Assembly (NCBI GenBank): GCA_964194935.1
Contig: CAXMOL010000188.1
Location: 1 to 19,698, forward strand
DNA: 19,698 nucleotides
From: JACZWZ01 sp964194935
GTDB taxonomy: Bacteria; Actinomycetota; Acidimicrobiia; Spongiisociales; UBA11373
Direction: 5' to 3'
The notes beneath the pieces were generated by a model. The model was not told the origin of the DNA and made no database searches. It saw nothing but the letters and a program-made list of their open reading frames with translations. Position numbers and translations under genes: made by a program. Numbering within the stretch: position 1 is the stretch's first letter; each line of letters starts with the position of its first letter. Positions 6,643 to 13,918 of the stretch are shown here, one piece after another.

Positions 6643-7386
6643 ATGACAAATCGTGGACGAGTACGAATCGAGCAAAGCGCCAAGCGGGTACGGGTGATGT
6701 TGGGGGGCGAGATGGTCGCCGATACAACTAATCCACTCCTGGTGTGGGAGAAGCCCTACTACCCGACCTATTACTTCCCTGTTTCGGACGTGAAGGCCGA
6801 TTCACTCGCCGAGACCGGTGAGACCAAGCGAAGCCCGAGCCGAGGCGACGCCTCGGTGTATGTCGTGAAGGCCGGGGGTCGCGAGGGAACCGCCTATACC
6901 CATCACACTCCGGAGATCCCCGAGATCGCCGACCACTTCGTCTTTGTGTGGGACACCATGGATCACTGGTTCGAGGAGAACGAAGAGGTATTTGTTCATC
7001 CCCGCGACCCCTTTACGAGAATCGATATTCTGCCGTCGAGCCGACGGGTGCGAGTCGAAGTAGGCGGTGTGACCGTCGCCGATTCGACCAACACGTCGTT
7101 TCTCTTCGAGACGGGACTGCCAACTCGGTACTACTTCCCGAAAGTGGATGTCCGGATGGACCTGTTGACCTCGACCGAGTCTGCGACGCATTGTCCGTAC
7201 AAGGGCACTGCCCGTTACTGGACGGTTTCCGCAAACGGAGAGACCTACGACGACATCGTGTGGGGTTACGACAGTCCACTGCCCGAGTCGCAGAAGATCA
7301 TGGGATTGGTGAGCTTCTACAACGAAAAGATCGACGTTTACGTCGATGAAGTCCTTCAGGATCGCCCCAAGACGAAGTTCTCCTAG
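6643..7386 (+). CDS. DUF427 domain-containing protein (tandem)
   Basis: The product is 247 residues, starting at ATG 6643 with a GAGAAGG site about 9 bases upstream. It contains two DUF427 units that can be aligned to each other by eye. Unit one includes RVRVMLGGEMVADTTNPLLVWE and PTYYFPVSDV; unit two includes RVRVEVGGVTVADSTNTSFLFE and TRYYFPKVDV. Each then has a YxxVxAxG segment. DUF427 is a small beta fold found in one or two copies; its biochemical role is not settled in my knowledge. There is no signal peptide or membrane segment, so it should be cytoplasmic. It is the first chromosomal gene to the right of the island and converges with the lipoprotein gene downstream. The family call is secure; the function is unknown. 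Confidence 0.9.
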   Translation: MTNRGRVRIEQSAKRVRVMLGGEMVADTTNPLLVWEKPYYPTYYFPVSDVKADSLAETGETKRSPSRGDASVYVVKAGGREGTAYTHHTPEIPEIADHFVFVWDTMDHWFEENEEVFVHPRDPFTRIDILPSSRRVRVEVGGVTVADSTNTSFLFETGLPTRYYFPKVDVRMDLLTSTESATHCPYKGTARYWTVSANGETYDDIVWGYDSPLPESQKIMGLVSFYNEKIDVYVDEVLQDRPKTKFS

Positions 7387-7396
7387 GTAAGGCCGC

Positions 7397-7438
7397 TGTC
7401 TTCGGAGACAACTCCGCTACACGCTGGGTCCCGTAGCG
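7397..7438. terminator. Hairpins between convergent genes
   Basis: The 56-base gap between the DUF427 stop and the lipoprotein stop holds two small stems: TGTCT-TCGG-AGACA at 7397-7410 and CGCTAC/GTAGCG at 7415-7420 and 7433-7438. Their placement between convergent genes suggests bidirectional termination, but the stems are short and there is no T tract. Confidence 0.35.
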
Positions 7439-7442
7439 TCGC

Positions 7443-8165
7443 CTACTCCCCGCAGTGGATCCCGCCTTGGACCGAGAGGACCAAGTCGCCCGCTCCGGTG
7501 CCTGAGAGGTTGCCGAAGAGGCCCGTAGATCCGGGACCAACGACCTGGTAATCCCAAGTCCCGGCGAAGAACGGATTCTCGACGAATGCCACGCCGGGGT
7601 ACAACGCTTGAAGCTGGCCCACCGTGGTGCCCACGGTCAGTTGCGGTGGGTTGACCGGCACTGCCGTGGCGCCGTGGAACTGGTAGCTGTAGAAGTGCTC
7701 GGTACCGGCGGGAGCAAACAGGTTCCCATTGGTGAACAAGATCTGGAAGTCGAACAGTTCAGCGCCGAAGTCGACAAACCGGTTCATCGGTCCCGGACAC
7801 AGCACCTCATCAATCCACCCGGTATCGCGAGACGGCGCACCGAATATCTCGGTCAACGTGGCGATCACCAAGGCGGGAGCGTCCCCGAACTGAACTACCC
7901 CCAACCCGTCCGGTAGGAACTCGAAGGCCGGTGCTGGAGCCGTCGTCGTCGTGGTTGGCGCCACGGTGGTCGTCGTGGTGGTTGGTGCGAGGGTGGTCGT
8001 TGTGGTGGTTGGTGCGAGGGTGGTTGTTGTGGTGGCGGGAACAGCTGTCGTTGTCGTCGCACCCGCCGAGGTCGTCGTTGGCGAAGCAAAGATCGTCGAT
8101 GACGACGGTTCGCTGCAGGCGCTGACGAGCATTACGAATGCGGCCGCCAATACGAGTCGCTTCAC
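7443..8165 (-). CDS. Thr-rich linker lipoprotein of unknown function
   Basis: The product has 240 residues from GTG at 8165, selected because GGGAGG lies a few bases upstream and it places a lipoprotein signal peptide at the N-terminus (VKRLVLAAAFVMLVSACSE, lipobox LVSAC, Cys17). An upstream in-frame start at 8270 would bury this signal. Residues about 28-80 are a low-complexity Thr/Ala/Pro linker that includes 9-residue TTTTTTLAP-type repeats. The globular part (about 80-240) has GLGVVQFGDAPALVIATLTEIFGAP followed by aromatic beta strands and a terminal GGIHCGE. That first motif resembles small secreted domains annotated as hypothetical in actinobacteria, and I cannot name a function. It follows the lipid-kinase gene on the same strand with an 82-base gap. 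Confidence 0.8.
   Translation of the reverse strand: MKRLVLAAAFVMLVSACSEPSSSTIFASPTTTSAGATTTTAVPATTTTTLAPTTTTTTLAPTTTTTTVAPTTTTTAPAPAFEFLPDGLGVVQFGDAPALVIATLTEIFGAPSRDTGWIDEVLCPGPMNRFVDFGAELFDFQILFTNGNLFAPAGTEHFYSYQFHGATAVPVNPPQLTVGTTVGQLQALYPGVAFVENPFFAGTWDYQVVGPGSTGLFGNLSGTGAGDLVLSVQGGIHCGE
7929..8033 (-). repeat. 27-bp repeats encoding Thr-rich linker
   Basis: The coding strand repeats a 27-base unit encoding TTTTTTLAP or TTTTTTVAP about three times, flanked by shorter Thr runs. It forms the extended spacer between the lipid anchor and the globular domain, and such tracts are prone to length change. Confidence 0.75.
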
Positions 8166-8208
8166 TGAGAGCCTCCCTTGCTGAACGCCGAATCTAATGG
8201 CGTCACCG

Positions 8209-8228
8209 TGCTCCGCCGGGTAGGAGCA
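8209..8228. promoter_or_regulatory. Short hairpin between lipid-kinase and lipoprotein genes
   Basis: TGCTCC (8209-8214) and GGAGCA (8223-8228) pair around an 8-base loop. It lies 20 bases past the lipid-kinase stop and about 45 bases before the lipoprotein start, and may be a weak terminator or a leader structure. Confidence 0.25.
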
Positions 8229-8247
8229 TGGTTGACGTTCCGGTCGG

Positions 8248-9141
8248 CTACGCCACGATTGCGAGCGCATCAGCGACGACCGTGATGGTCACCGGAGTTT
8301 CGCCCAACAACTCACCATCGGCCTCGACCATGAGCGGTCGCTCGGCATCGATCTCGAAGCGTGACCCGCTTACCTGCAGAATCCGGGCGTCGGGCAGGTG
8401 CTTGCCGCGGTAGATCTTGGGTATCAGGCTGACCGCCTGGCGCTTGGGACCGATGTTCATCTGGGCGTCGAGTCGCCCATCGGCTGGGTCTGAGTGAGGG
8501 GAGAAGTTCATCCCTCCCCCTGCGTACCGGCCATTCGCCAGCAGCAGGTTGTGGGCGTTCTCCGAGTAGTGCGTGCCATCCACGTTGACGCTTATCTCGC
8601 ACTTCGAATACCTGGCGAGTACCGGCCAAAACGCAACGATGTATCGGGCCTTGCCGAGACGACGCGGAAGTCGCTCGGCCCGCTCAACGGTCGCAGCTGC
8701 GAGACCGATGTTGGCGATGTTCACAAAGTGGTGGCCGCTGCGGTCTCCGAACTCCATGTGGCCGACATCGATGCGGCGTGTCGCTCCGATCACGCCCTTC
8801 AAGTCGGCGTCGGTGTGCTCTGGTAGATCGAATGACCTGGCGAAATCGGCACCCGAACCGGCAGCCACGACACCCAGGTTGGGTCGCGCCTCCGGATCTG
8901 TCTGCATGATGCCGTTTACGACCTCATTGACCGTTCCGTCACCACCGACTGCGACCACTGTCGTAGCGCCGGCGGCTGCTGCGATTACAGCCAACTCTGA
9001 GGCGTGGCCCGGATGCTTGGTGGCGTGAACCTCGTAGTCCGAATTCGTTGCGTCCAATGCCGCCATCAGCGTCGGTAGTTCCCGTCCGGCACGGTTCATT
9101 CCGGCGCGGGGATTCACTATCAGGGCGATATGGCCGGACAC
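8248..9141 (-). CDS. Diacylglycerol/lipid kinase family protein (DagK-like)
   Basis: The product has 297 residues. The N-terminal catalytic domain shows IALIVNPRAG at 5-14, the nucleotide-binding GGDGT at 66-70 followed by VNEVVNG, and GSGADFARSFDLP at 95-107, which matches the usual GTGNDFAR segment of this family. The C-terminal part contains NIANIGLAA, a LLLANGRYAGGG-type motif and the VEADGELLGETPVTI ending typical of DAGK_cat/YegS-like kinases. These enzymes phosphorylate diacylglycerol or related lipids at the membrane; the exact lipid is not predictable. The start is GTG at 9141 with only a weak ribosome site. It is divergent from the GGDEF-EAL gene, sharing a 103-base intergenic region, and lies upstream of the Thr-rich lipoprotein. 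Confidence 0.9.
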   Translation of the reverse strand: MSGHIALIVNPRAGMNRAGRELPTLMAALDATNSDYEVHATKHPGHASELAVIAAAAGATTVVAVGGDGTVNEVVNGIMQTDPEARPNLGVVAAGSGADFARSFDLPEHTDADLKGVIGATRRIDVGHMEFGDRSGHHFVNIANIGLAAATVERAERLPRRLGKARYIVAFWPVLARYSKCEISVNVDGTHYSENAHNLLLANGRYAGGGMNFSPHSDPADGRLDAQMNIGPKRQAVSLIPKIYRGKHLPDARILQVSGSRFEIDAERPLMVEADGELLGETPVTITVVADALAIVA

Positions 9142-9244
9142 AGCTCGCAGGCTACCGACCGGATGTCTTCCCTTCAGGAGGCCGGGTGAGCGCCCGATGT
9201 TCTATTCGGGGTGCTTCGCACCAATAATCGAGGAGTTATAACGC

Positions 9245-11779
9245 ATGCCGCAGACAGGCGTCACAGCCGCCGTCCGCCTGAGGTACTTTGCCGTGGCCGT
9301 CGCAATGGCGGCTGTGGCCGTGCCTTTGCTAATCGCTGCACCGGGATCAGACGTACCGGCATCGCCGATCGTATTTCCGTGGTGGGCGCTTGCCGCCGCG
9401 TTCGTCCTCACCGAGTTGTTCATCGTCAATATCCATGTGCAACGCGACACACACACCGTTTCACTGGGCGAAATCCCGTTCATCTTGGGTCTGGCGATGG
9501 CCAGCCCAATGGCACTTCTCCTAGGACGGGTGGTCGGTTCCACGTTCATCCTGGTGGTACATCGCAGGCAGGCACTTCACAAGATCATCTTCAATCTGGG
9601 AGTCTTCGTCCTCGACACGGCTGTCGCCATCGCTGCCTATCGAGTACTGCTCTCAGGTAGGTCGCAGGTGTCCGCGGCGGGTCTCGGCGCCGGATTCGTT
9701 GCCTTGTTGGCGGCCGTGGCGGTTGGGGTCATCGCGGTGGGTGGAATGGTCAGGTTGGCGCAGCCCAAGGCGGCGTTCCGACCGGTCGTCCGATCACTGC
9801 TGGCCGGCAGCCTCCTCGGAATCGTTTCAGCGGCGCTTGCGATTGGCGGGCTCTTTCTCGCCTGGCAGGACCCGCTCGCCCTAATCGGAGTCGCCATCGC
9901 CGCCGGCGGCCTGTACGCGATCGTTCAAGTCTATGGAACGATGGGCAAGCGCTACGGCGATCTTGAAGCCATGTACTCGTTTACTTTGGAGATCGACGGT
10001 GCGGTGGCGACCGACGAATTGGTCGAAGTCACCTTGACCCAAATGCGTGACTTCTTTGGCGCTGAATTCGCCGAGGCGGTTCTGAGCCGAGGCGTCGGCT
10101 CGACGGCGGTGACCCTGAGCGACAGTGGAATTCAACGTCGACCGGCTCCTCCGGCGCTGGTTGCAGGTTTGTCAGGAGTCGTGCCCGACGGCAAATCGGT
10201 CTCGGTTATGGCCGTCGCCGATGCACCAGAGGGCGTTGTCACCCACTACTCCGGACTCGGTGTAGAGGGGGGTATGGCTGCCATTCTCGGAGGTGGCGGC
10301 GGAACGTCGACCCTTCTTGTCGTCGGTCCCCGTGGCGATGGGATCACTTTCGGACCCGACGATTTACGGCTGCTCGATGGCCTGGGCCGCCACGCCAGTG
10401 TCTCGTTCGAACGGGGTCGACTAGTCGACAGACTGCAGACCGAAATGGGCCACAAGGATCATCAGGCGGTCCATGATGCGCTGACCGGCCTGCCCAACCG
10501 GCTCCACTTCACAATCGTTGTCGAAGAGGCGTTGCGTCGCGCTCGTAATGCTGATCGAAGGGTGGCGGTGTTGCTCATTGATCTCGACCGTTTCAAGGAA
10601 GTGAATGACACCCTTGGACATCAGCGCGGGGACGTCCTCTTGCAGGAGATGGCGCTTCGGCTGACAGATGTCGTTGGAGGTGAAGAGCACGTCGCAAGGC
10701 TCGGTGGAGATGAGTTCGGAGTCCTGCTGCGCGACTTGGAGGGGATAAACGAAGTCGTCGAGTGGGCTCGCAAGATCAATCAAGTCATGCATCGCCCCTT
10801 CGTCAACGATGGCCTTCCGATCCAGGTTTCGGGGAGTATCGGGATCGCACTCGCTCCAGATCACGGCACCGATGGGACGACCCTGCTGCGTAGAGCTGAC
10901 GTTGCCATGTATGAGGCCAAGGCGCGCGGCTCCTCATTTGAGGTGTACGACCAGCAGACAGATAAGTATTCGACCCGCCGCCTCGCCATGGCCGCAGAAC
11001 TCCGGTCAGCGATCGAAACCGATGAGGTCCGTCTCGACTATCAGCCGAAGGCCGACCTTGCTTCAGGGAAGATCATCGGTGTGGAGGCCTTGGCCAGATG
11101 GCGGCATCCCCGACACGGCAACGTTCCTCCTGACGAGTTCGTTGAGCTTGCGGAACGCACGGGTCTCATTGGTCCGCTCACCGATCACGTGATGAGGACC
11201 GCGGTGCGTGACATTGCCCGGCTGCGCAATGGAGGTAAGGCACTGAGCGTGGCAGTCAACATCGCTGCTTCGTCCCTCGCCGACGAGGAATTCCCGGACT
11301 CAGTGGCGCGAATCCTTGAGGAGTACGAGGTGTCGCCTCAATCGTTGATGCTCGAGGTAACGGAGACAACGATGATGACCGATTCGGCCAAAGCTCGCCT
11401 CGTATTGTCGGCCATTGCCGATCTTGGAGTCGGCCTATCGATCGATGACTATGGCACTGGCTATTCGTCGCTGACCTACATCTCGAGCCTTCCGGTGCAC
11501 GAAGTCAAGATCGACAGATCATTTGTCACCGATATGGCCGTCGATGAGAGGCTTGCCGAAATCGTCTCCTCGACCACGGCGCTCGTTCACAGCCTTGGAA
11601 AGCGTGTGGTGGCCGAAGGCGTCGAGAACGCTGCGGCATGGGAGCTACTGAAGGAAGCCGGGTGTGATATCGCCCAGGGCTACTACATCGCCCGACCGAT
11701 GCCTTTCTCAGAGCTTCGCCCCTGGCTCGAAGCCGACTGGACTACTCAAGCTGATGCCGAATCTCAAAATGTGGCGTAG
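9245..11779 (+). CDS. Membrane-bound GGDEF-EAL cyclic-di-GMP signalling protein
   Basis: The product has 844 residues, starting at ATG 9245 with GAGGAG about 10 bases upstream. Residues 10-230 hold around six to eight hydrophobic segments forming a membrane sensor. Residues about 240-395 look like a GAF-type domain. The diguanylate cyclase domain follows (LTGLPNR at 413-419, DLDRFKEVND, and the active-site GGDEF at 487-491). The phosphodiesterase domain (about 583-835) keeps EALARW (614-616), EVTET, DDYGTGYSSL, KIDRSF, EGVE and QGYYIARP. Both catalytic motifs are intact, so it may make and degrade cyclic-di-GMP. An RxxD inhibitory site is not present at the expected place before GGDEF. A GGTGC-TTC-GCACC hairpin occurs in the leader just before the ribosome site (9210-9222). 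It is a single-gene unit with a terminator downstream. Confidence 0.95.
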   Translation: MPQTGVTAAVRLRYFAVAVAMAAVAVPLLIAAPGSDVPASPIVFPWWALAAAFVLTELFIVNIHVQRDTHTVSLGEIPFILGLAMASPMALLLGRVVGSTFILVVHRRQALHKIIFNLGVFVLDTAVAIAAYRVLLSGRSQVSAAGLGAGFVALLAAVAVGVIAVGGMVRLAQPKAAFRPVVRSLLAGSLLGIVSAALAIGGLFLAWQDPLALIGVAIAAGGLYAIVQVYGTMGKRYGDLEAMYSFTLEIDGAVATDELVEVTLTQMRDFFGAEFAEAVLSRGVGSTAVTLSDSGIQRRPAPPALVAGLSGVVPDGKSVSVMAVADAPEGVVTHYSGLGVEGGMAAILGGGGGTSTLLVVGPRGDGITFGPDDLRLLDGLGRHASVSFERGRLVDRLQTEMGHKDHQAVHDALTGLPNRLHFTIVVEEALRRARNADRRVAVLLIDLDRFKEVNDTLGHQRGDVLLQEMALRLTDVVGGEEHVARLGGDEFGVLLRDLEGINEVVEWARKINQVMHRPFVNDGLPIQVSGSIGIALAPDHGTDGTTLLRRADVAMYEAKARGSSFEVYDQQTDKYSTRRLAMAAELRSAIETDEVRLDYQPKADLASGKIIGVEALARWRHPRHGNVPPDEFVELAERTGLIGPLTDHVMRTAVRDIARLRNGGKALSVAVNIAASSLADEEFPDSVARILEEYEVSPQSLMLEVTETTMMTDSAKARLVLSAIADLGVGLSIDDYGTGYSSLTYISSLPVHEVKIDRSFVTDMAVDERLAEIVSSTTALVHSLGKRVVAEGVENAAAWELLKEAGCDIAQGYYIARPMPFSELRPWLEADWTTQADAESQNVA

Positions 11780-11988
11780 GCACCAACTGAATACGTCCCC
11801 CTGCTCAGGTTTGAGGCCGCGATGACCGATATGTAGGTGCCTCAGGCGTACACGAACGAGCGACGGGTTTCGGCCCGTCGTTCGTCGTTTTCGGTTCACG
11901 GTCGCGCACGTGGCCGTGTGTTCATCTCGAGCGAGCCGGCGCAAATTCGACTGCTGTAGGTCGGGGCCGAGACAGCCGATAAGGCGGA
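11780..11988. other. Intergenic region with terminator, no gene seen
   Basis: The 209 bases between the GGDEF-EAL stop and the next start contain one good terminator (11856-11891), then a leader of about 100 bases. No small ORF with a ribosome site stands out. Confidence 0.4.
11856..11891 (+). terminator. Rho-independent terminator after GGDEF-EAL gene
   Basis: ACGAGCGACGGG (11856-11867) pairs with CCCGTCGTTCGT (11874-11885), one G-U pair, around the loop TTTCGG, followed by CGTTTT. The 12-bp stem plus T run is a credible intrinsic terminator about 75 bases beyond the stop. Confidence 0.75.
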
Positions 11989-12615
11989 ATGCCTGACGAG
12001 AGCGCATGGGCGCGTTGGGGACGGTATGCCGCGGCCAGCATCCTTGGCGGTGTTGTCGCGTGGTTTGCGTTCATCGCCCACGGAGCAGTACCAATCCTCG
12101 ACATGTTTGACCTCGGAATTCACGAGGTTGGTCACATGGTGATGCTCTTTGCTCCCCGGATGGTGATGTTCATCGCCGGATCCGTGGCCCAGGTGGCCGT
12201 CCCTCTGGCGCTGGCGTGGTATTTCGGAATGGTTCGCCGTGACGCCGCCGGCGGCGGTTTTTGTCTGGCATGGGCCGGTACCTCCGCATGGGACGTCAGC
12301 GTCTACATCGCTGACGCTCCAATCCAGGCTCTCCCGCTGATTGGAGGCGGCCAGCACGACTGGGCGTATTTGCTCGGATCGCGGGGATTCGGTTCGATAC
12401 ACCTCGCGGACGAGATTGCCGGATTGGTCGAATTTACGGGTGCGCTCCTCGCCGTGACCGGAATCGGGATCACGCTGTGGGCGATGGTCACCGGCCTGAC
12501 ACAGGAACCGGTTCCGGTGGTTGAGGCTCTGCCTGACCTCCCTCCGGCTACTGCGGCCACCGATCCTTGGCTCGATGCCGCCAACCTGCCCTTCAACCAC
12601 GAAGCGACTGGCTAA
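11989..12615 (+). CDS. Small polytopic membrane protein with HEVGH (M50-like) motif
   Basis: The product is 208 residues with about five hydrophobic segments (near 14-35, 50-80, 88-105, 112-130 and 142-168). HEVGH at 45-49 lies at the start of a membrane helix, matching the HExxH zinc site of intramembrane metalloproteases such as the M50 family. A second polar pair, H123-D124 in GGGQHDWAYLLG, is a plausible source of the third zinc ligand; the usual NPDG-type motif is missing. The polar C-terminus (about 170-208) is probably outside the membrane helices. ATG 11989 is preceded by AAGG 4 bases upstream. No partner gene is adjacent. It could be a divergent membrane protease or a protein that only keeps the fold; enzymatic activity is inferred from motif only. 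Confidence 0.65.
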   Translation: MPDESAWARWGRYAAASILGGVVAWFAFIAHGAVPILDMFDLGIHEVGHMVMLFAPRMVMFIAGSVAQVAVPLALAWYFGMVRRDAAGGGFCLAWAGTSAWDVSVYIADAPIQALPLIGGGQHDWAYLLGSRGFGSIHLADEIAGLVEFTGALLAVTGIGITLWAMVTGLTQEPVPVVEALPDLPPATAATDPWLDAANLPFNHEATG

Positions 12616-12616
12616 T

Positions 12617-12637
12617 CAGTCCTCAGTCCTCAGTCGT
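12617..12637 (+). repeat. 7-bp tandem repeat CAGTCCT x3
   Basis: CAGTCCT at 12617-12623 and 12624-12630, then CAGTCGT at 12631-12637, directly after the stop of the HEVGH protein gene. It is a short tandem array of unknown significance next to the palindromic repeat cluster. Confidence 0.6.
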
Positions 12638-12657
12638 CATTCTTGAGAGAAGAACCA

Positions 12658-12757
12658 CTCCCCCCTTGAGTGATCTGTCGCGTCTGGTGCCCGACTGTTG
12701 GTTGGATCACTCTCCCCTCTGGGGGGAGTCAAACTCCGCAGGAGTTTGGTGGGGGGT
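12658..12757 (+). repeat. MITE-like palindromic element, copy A (left end truncated)
   Basis: This roughly 100-base element is homologous to the reverse complement of 12923-13022, sharing GAGTGATCTGTCGCGT, GTGCCCGAC and the GGGGGGAGTC...GGTGGGGGGT end. Its right end carries the perfect hairpin AAACTCC-GCA-GGAGTTT (12731-12747) and, before it, an ACTCTCCCC/GGGGGGAGT stem. It lacks the left terminal arm found in copy B. No coding capacity is visible, so if mobile it would depend on enzymes in trans. Confidence 0.7.
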
Positions 12758-12759
12758 CT

Positions 12760-12922
12760 CGCCAAGTCGCGGCAATCGCGCTGCCTATCGGACGCACACC
12801 GACTCGGCGAACTGACCCACAAGACGCATGATCGAGTGGCTACACAACCTGTCGTAACGACCCGGTGACAGGCCGTTACGACATACAAGACATGTTGGCC
12901 TGATAGAGACAAAGACCGGGCA
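12760..12922. other. Spacer between the two inverted elements
   Basis: These 163 bases lie between the two MITE-like copies. No gene is visible. They hold a perfect 10-bp inverted repeat (12850-12883) and otherwise unassigned sequence, and may themselves be a relic of inserted DNA. Confidence 0.4.
12850..12883. repeat. 10-bp perfect inverted repeat TGTCGTAACG
   Basis: TGTCGTAACG (12850-12859) and CGTTACGACA (12874-12883) are exact reverse complements around 14 bases. A second pairing, CCTGTC (12848-12853) with GACAGG (12867-12872), overlaps it. The TGT...ACA outer bases recall transposon ends, but no transposase is present and an operator is equally possible. Confidence 0.6.
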
Positions 12923-13049
12923 CCCCCCACCAGCTCGCTTCGCTCGCTGACTCCCCCCAAAGGGGAGAGTGTTCAGAACAGAACCGTCGGGCACTAAACG
13001 CGACAGATCACTCTTGAGGGGGAGTCGAACACCGCAGGTGTTTGGTGGG
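12923..13049 (-). repeat. MITE-like palindromic element, copy B, with both terminal arms
   Basis: The element has two terminal arms in inverted orientation: 12923-12958 (ends CCCCCCACC and GACTCCCCCC) and 13018-13049 (GGGGGAGTC to GGTGGG). The right arm folds as AACACC-GCA-GGTGTT (13028-13042); the equivalent position of the left arm carries an unrelated GCTCGCTTCGCTCGC stretch. The core matches copy A in reverse. It ends about 25 bases before the GH114 gene start, so it may influence that gene's transcription. No ORF lies within it. Confidence 0.7.
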
Positions 13050-13062
13050 AGGCCGCTGGCAG

Positions 13063-13068
13063 TAGCGT
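13063..13068 (+). promoter_or_regulatory. Candidate -10 element for a leaderless GH114 transcript
   Basis: TAGCGT at 13063-13068 fits the actinobacterial TANNNT -10 pattern and ends 6 bases before the ATG at 13075. No ribosome site precedes that ATG. This spacing is typical of leaderless mRNAs. A TTGGTG within the repeat arm (13042-13047) could act as a -35 with a short 15-base spacer; that part is weak. Confidence 0.35.
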
Positions 13069-13074
13069 CGTTAT

Positions 13075-13887
13075 ATGCGTTTCCGGGGAGTGGCTGTCGT
13101 TGTCGTGTTGGCAACCGCCTGTTCCGGCGCCGGACCGGACGTGAGTGCCACGGCTGAAAGAGTCGCGCCCATCGGTGCCGCAGACGTGTGGGCTCCGCGT
13201 CCGGGGACTACTTGGCAGTGGCAACTCACCGGTGAGATCGATCTCTCCTTCGCCGTAGACATGTATGACGTGGACCTGTTTGAAGTTCCGAATGAGACGA
13301 TCGAGGACCTTCACGCTGATGGAAGGGTCGTGATTTGTTACTTCAGCGCCGGATCGGTCGAGGAATGGAGACCAGACGCCGCGTTGTTCATTCCCGACGT
13401 CGTCGGAGACCCGCTCAATGGCTGGCCGGGGGAGCGGTGGCTGGATGTGAGGCGTCTTGACATGCTCGCCCCGATTCTGGAAGGACGCCTTGACCTTGCT
13501 TTGGCGAAGGGATGTGACGGCGTCGAGCCCGACAATGTGGATGGGTTCTCCAACAGCACTGGTTTCGACCTGCAACCCTCCGACCAGCTCGCCTTCAACC
13601 GTTGGCTGGCGACCGCGGCCCACGAGCGGGATCTATCAATCGGTCTCAAGAACGATCTGGGTCAAGTCTCCGACTTGGTCGACGCATTCGATTGGGTGCT
13701 GGTGGAGCAATGCATCGAGTTCGATGAGTGCGGCGGCGTTAAGGACTTCGTGTCGGCGGGTAAGGCAGCCTTCGCCGCCGAATACGGTGGGCCGTCGCTC
13801 GCAGCGTGCGATGCCGCCGCGCAATCCAGCCTGTCACTCATCTTCAAGGCGCCGGACCTGAGTGCGGCGACGGCGGTCTGCGAGTAG
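13075..13887 (+). CDS. GH114 family lipoprotein (endo-alpha-1,4-polygalactosaminidase-like)
   Basis: The product has 270 residues. The N-terminus is a lipoprotein signal (MRFRGVAVVVVLATACSG, lipobox LATAC, Cys16), so the enzyme should be anchored to the outer face of the membrane. The GH114 pattern is clear in order: WQWQLTGEIDLSF, MYDVDLFEVP, VICYFSAGSVEEWRPDA, GWPGERWLDVR, GCDGVEPDNVDGF, IGLKNDLGQV and WVLVEQCIEFDEC. GCDGVEPDNVD and the ICYFSAG strand carry the conserved acidic and aromatic residues of this TIM-barrel family. Characterised members cleave alpha-1,4-galactosamine polymers; the substrate here is unknown. It is convergent with the dGTPase-like gene, 31 bases away. No Shine-Dalgarno precedes the ATG, and a repeat element lies just upstream. 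Confidence 0.9.
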   Translation: MRFRGVAVVVVLATACSGAGPDVSATAERVAPIGAADVWAPRPGTTWQWQLTGEIDLSFAVDMYDVDLFEVPNETIEDLHADGRVVICYFSAGSVEEWRPDAALFIPDVVGDPLNGWPGERWLDVRRLDMLAPILEGRLDLALAKGCDGVEPDNVDGFSNSTGFDLQPSDQLAFNRWLATAAHERDLSIGLKNDLGQVSDLVDAFDWVLVEQCIEFDECGGVKDFVSAGKAAFAAEYGGPSLAACDAAAQSSLSLIFKAPDLSAATAVCE

Positions 13888-13918
13888 CCGCGGCCTAGGC
13901 CTCACCGATGGTCCGTGG

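Noticed and set aside
7929..8033. CRISPR-like array suggested by regular repeats
   Set aside because: The 27-base units are contiguous, have no unique spacers and encode a Thr-rich protein linker.
8228..9028. Plus-strand frames opposite the lipid kinase gene
   Set aside because: They are shadows of a gene with GGDGT and other DAGK motifs on the minus strand.
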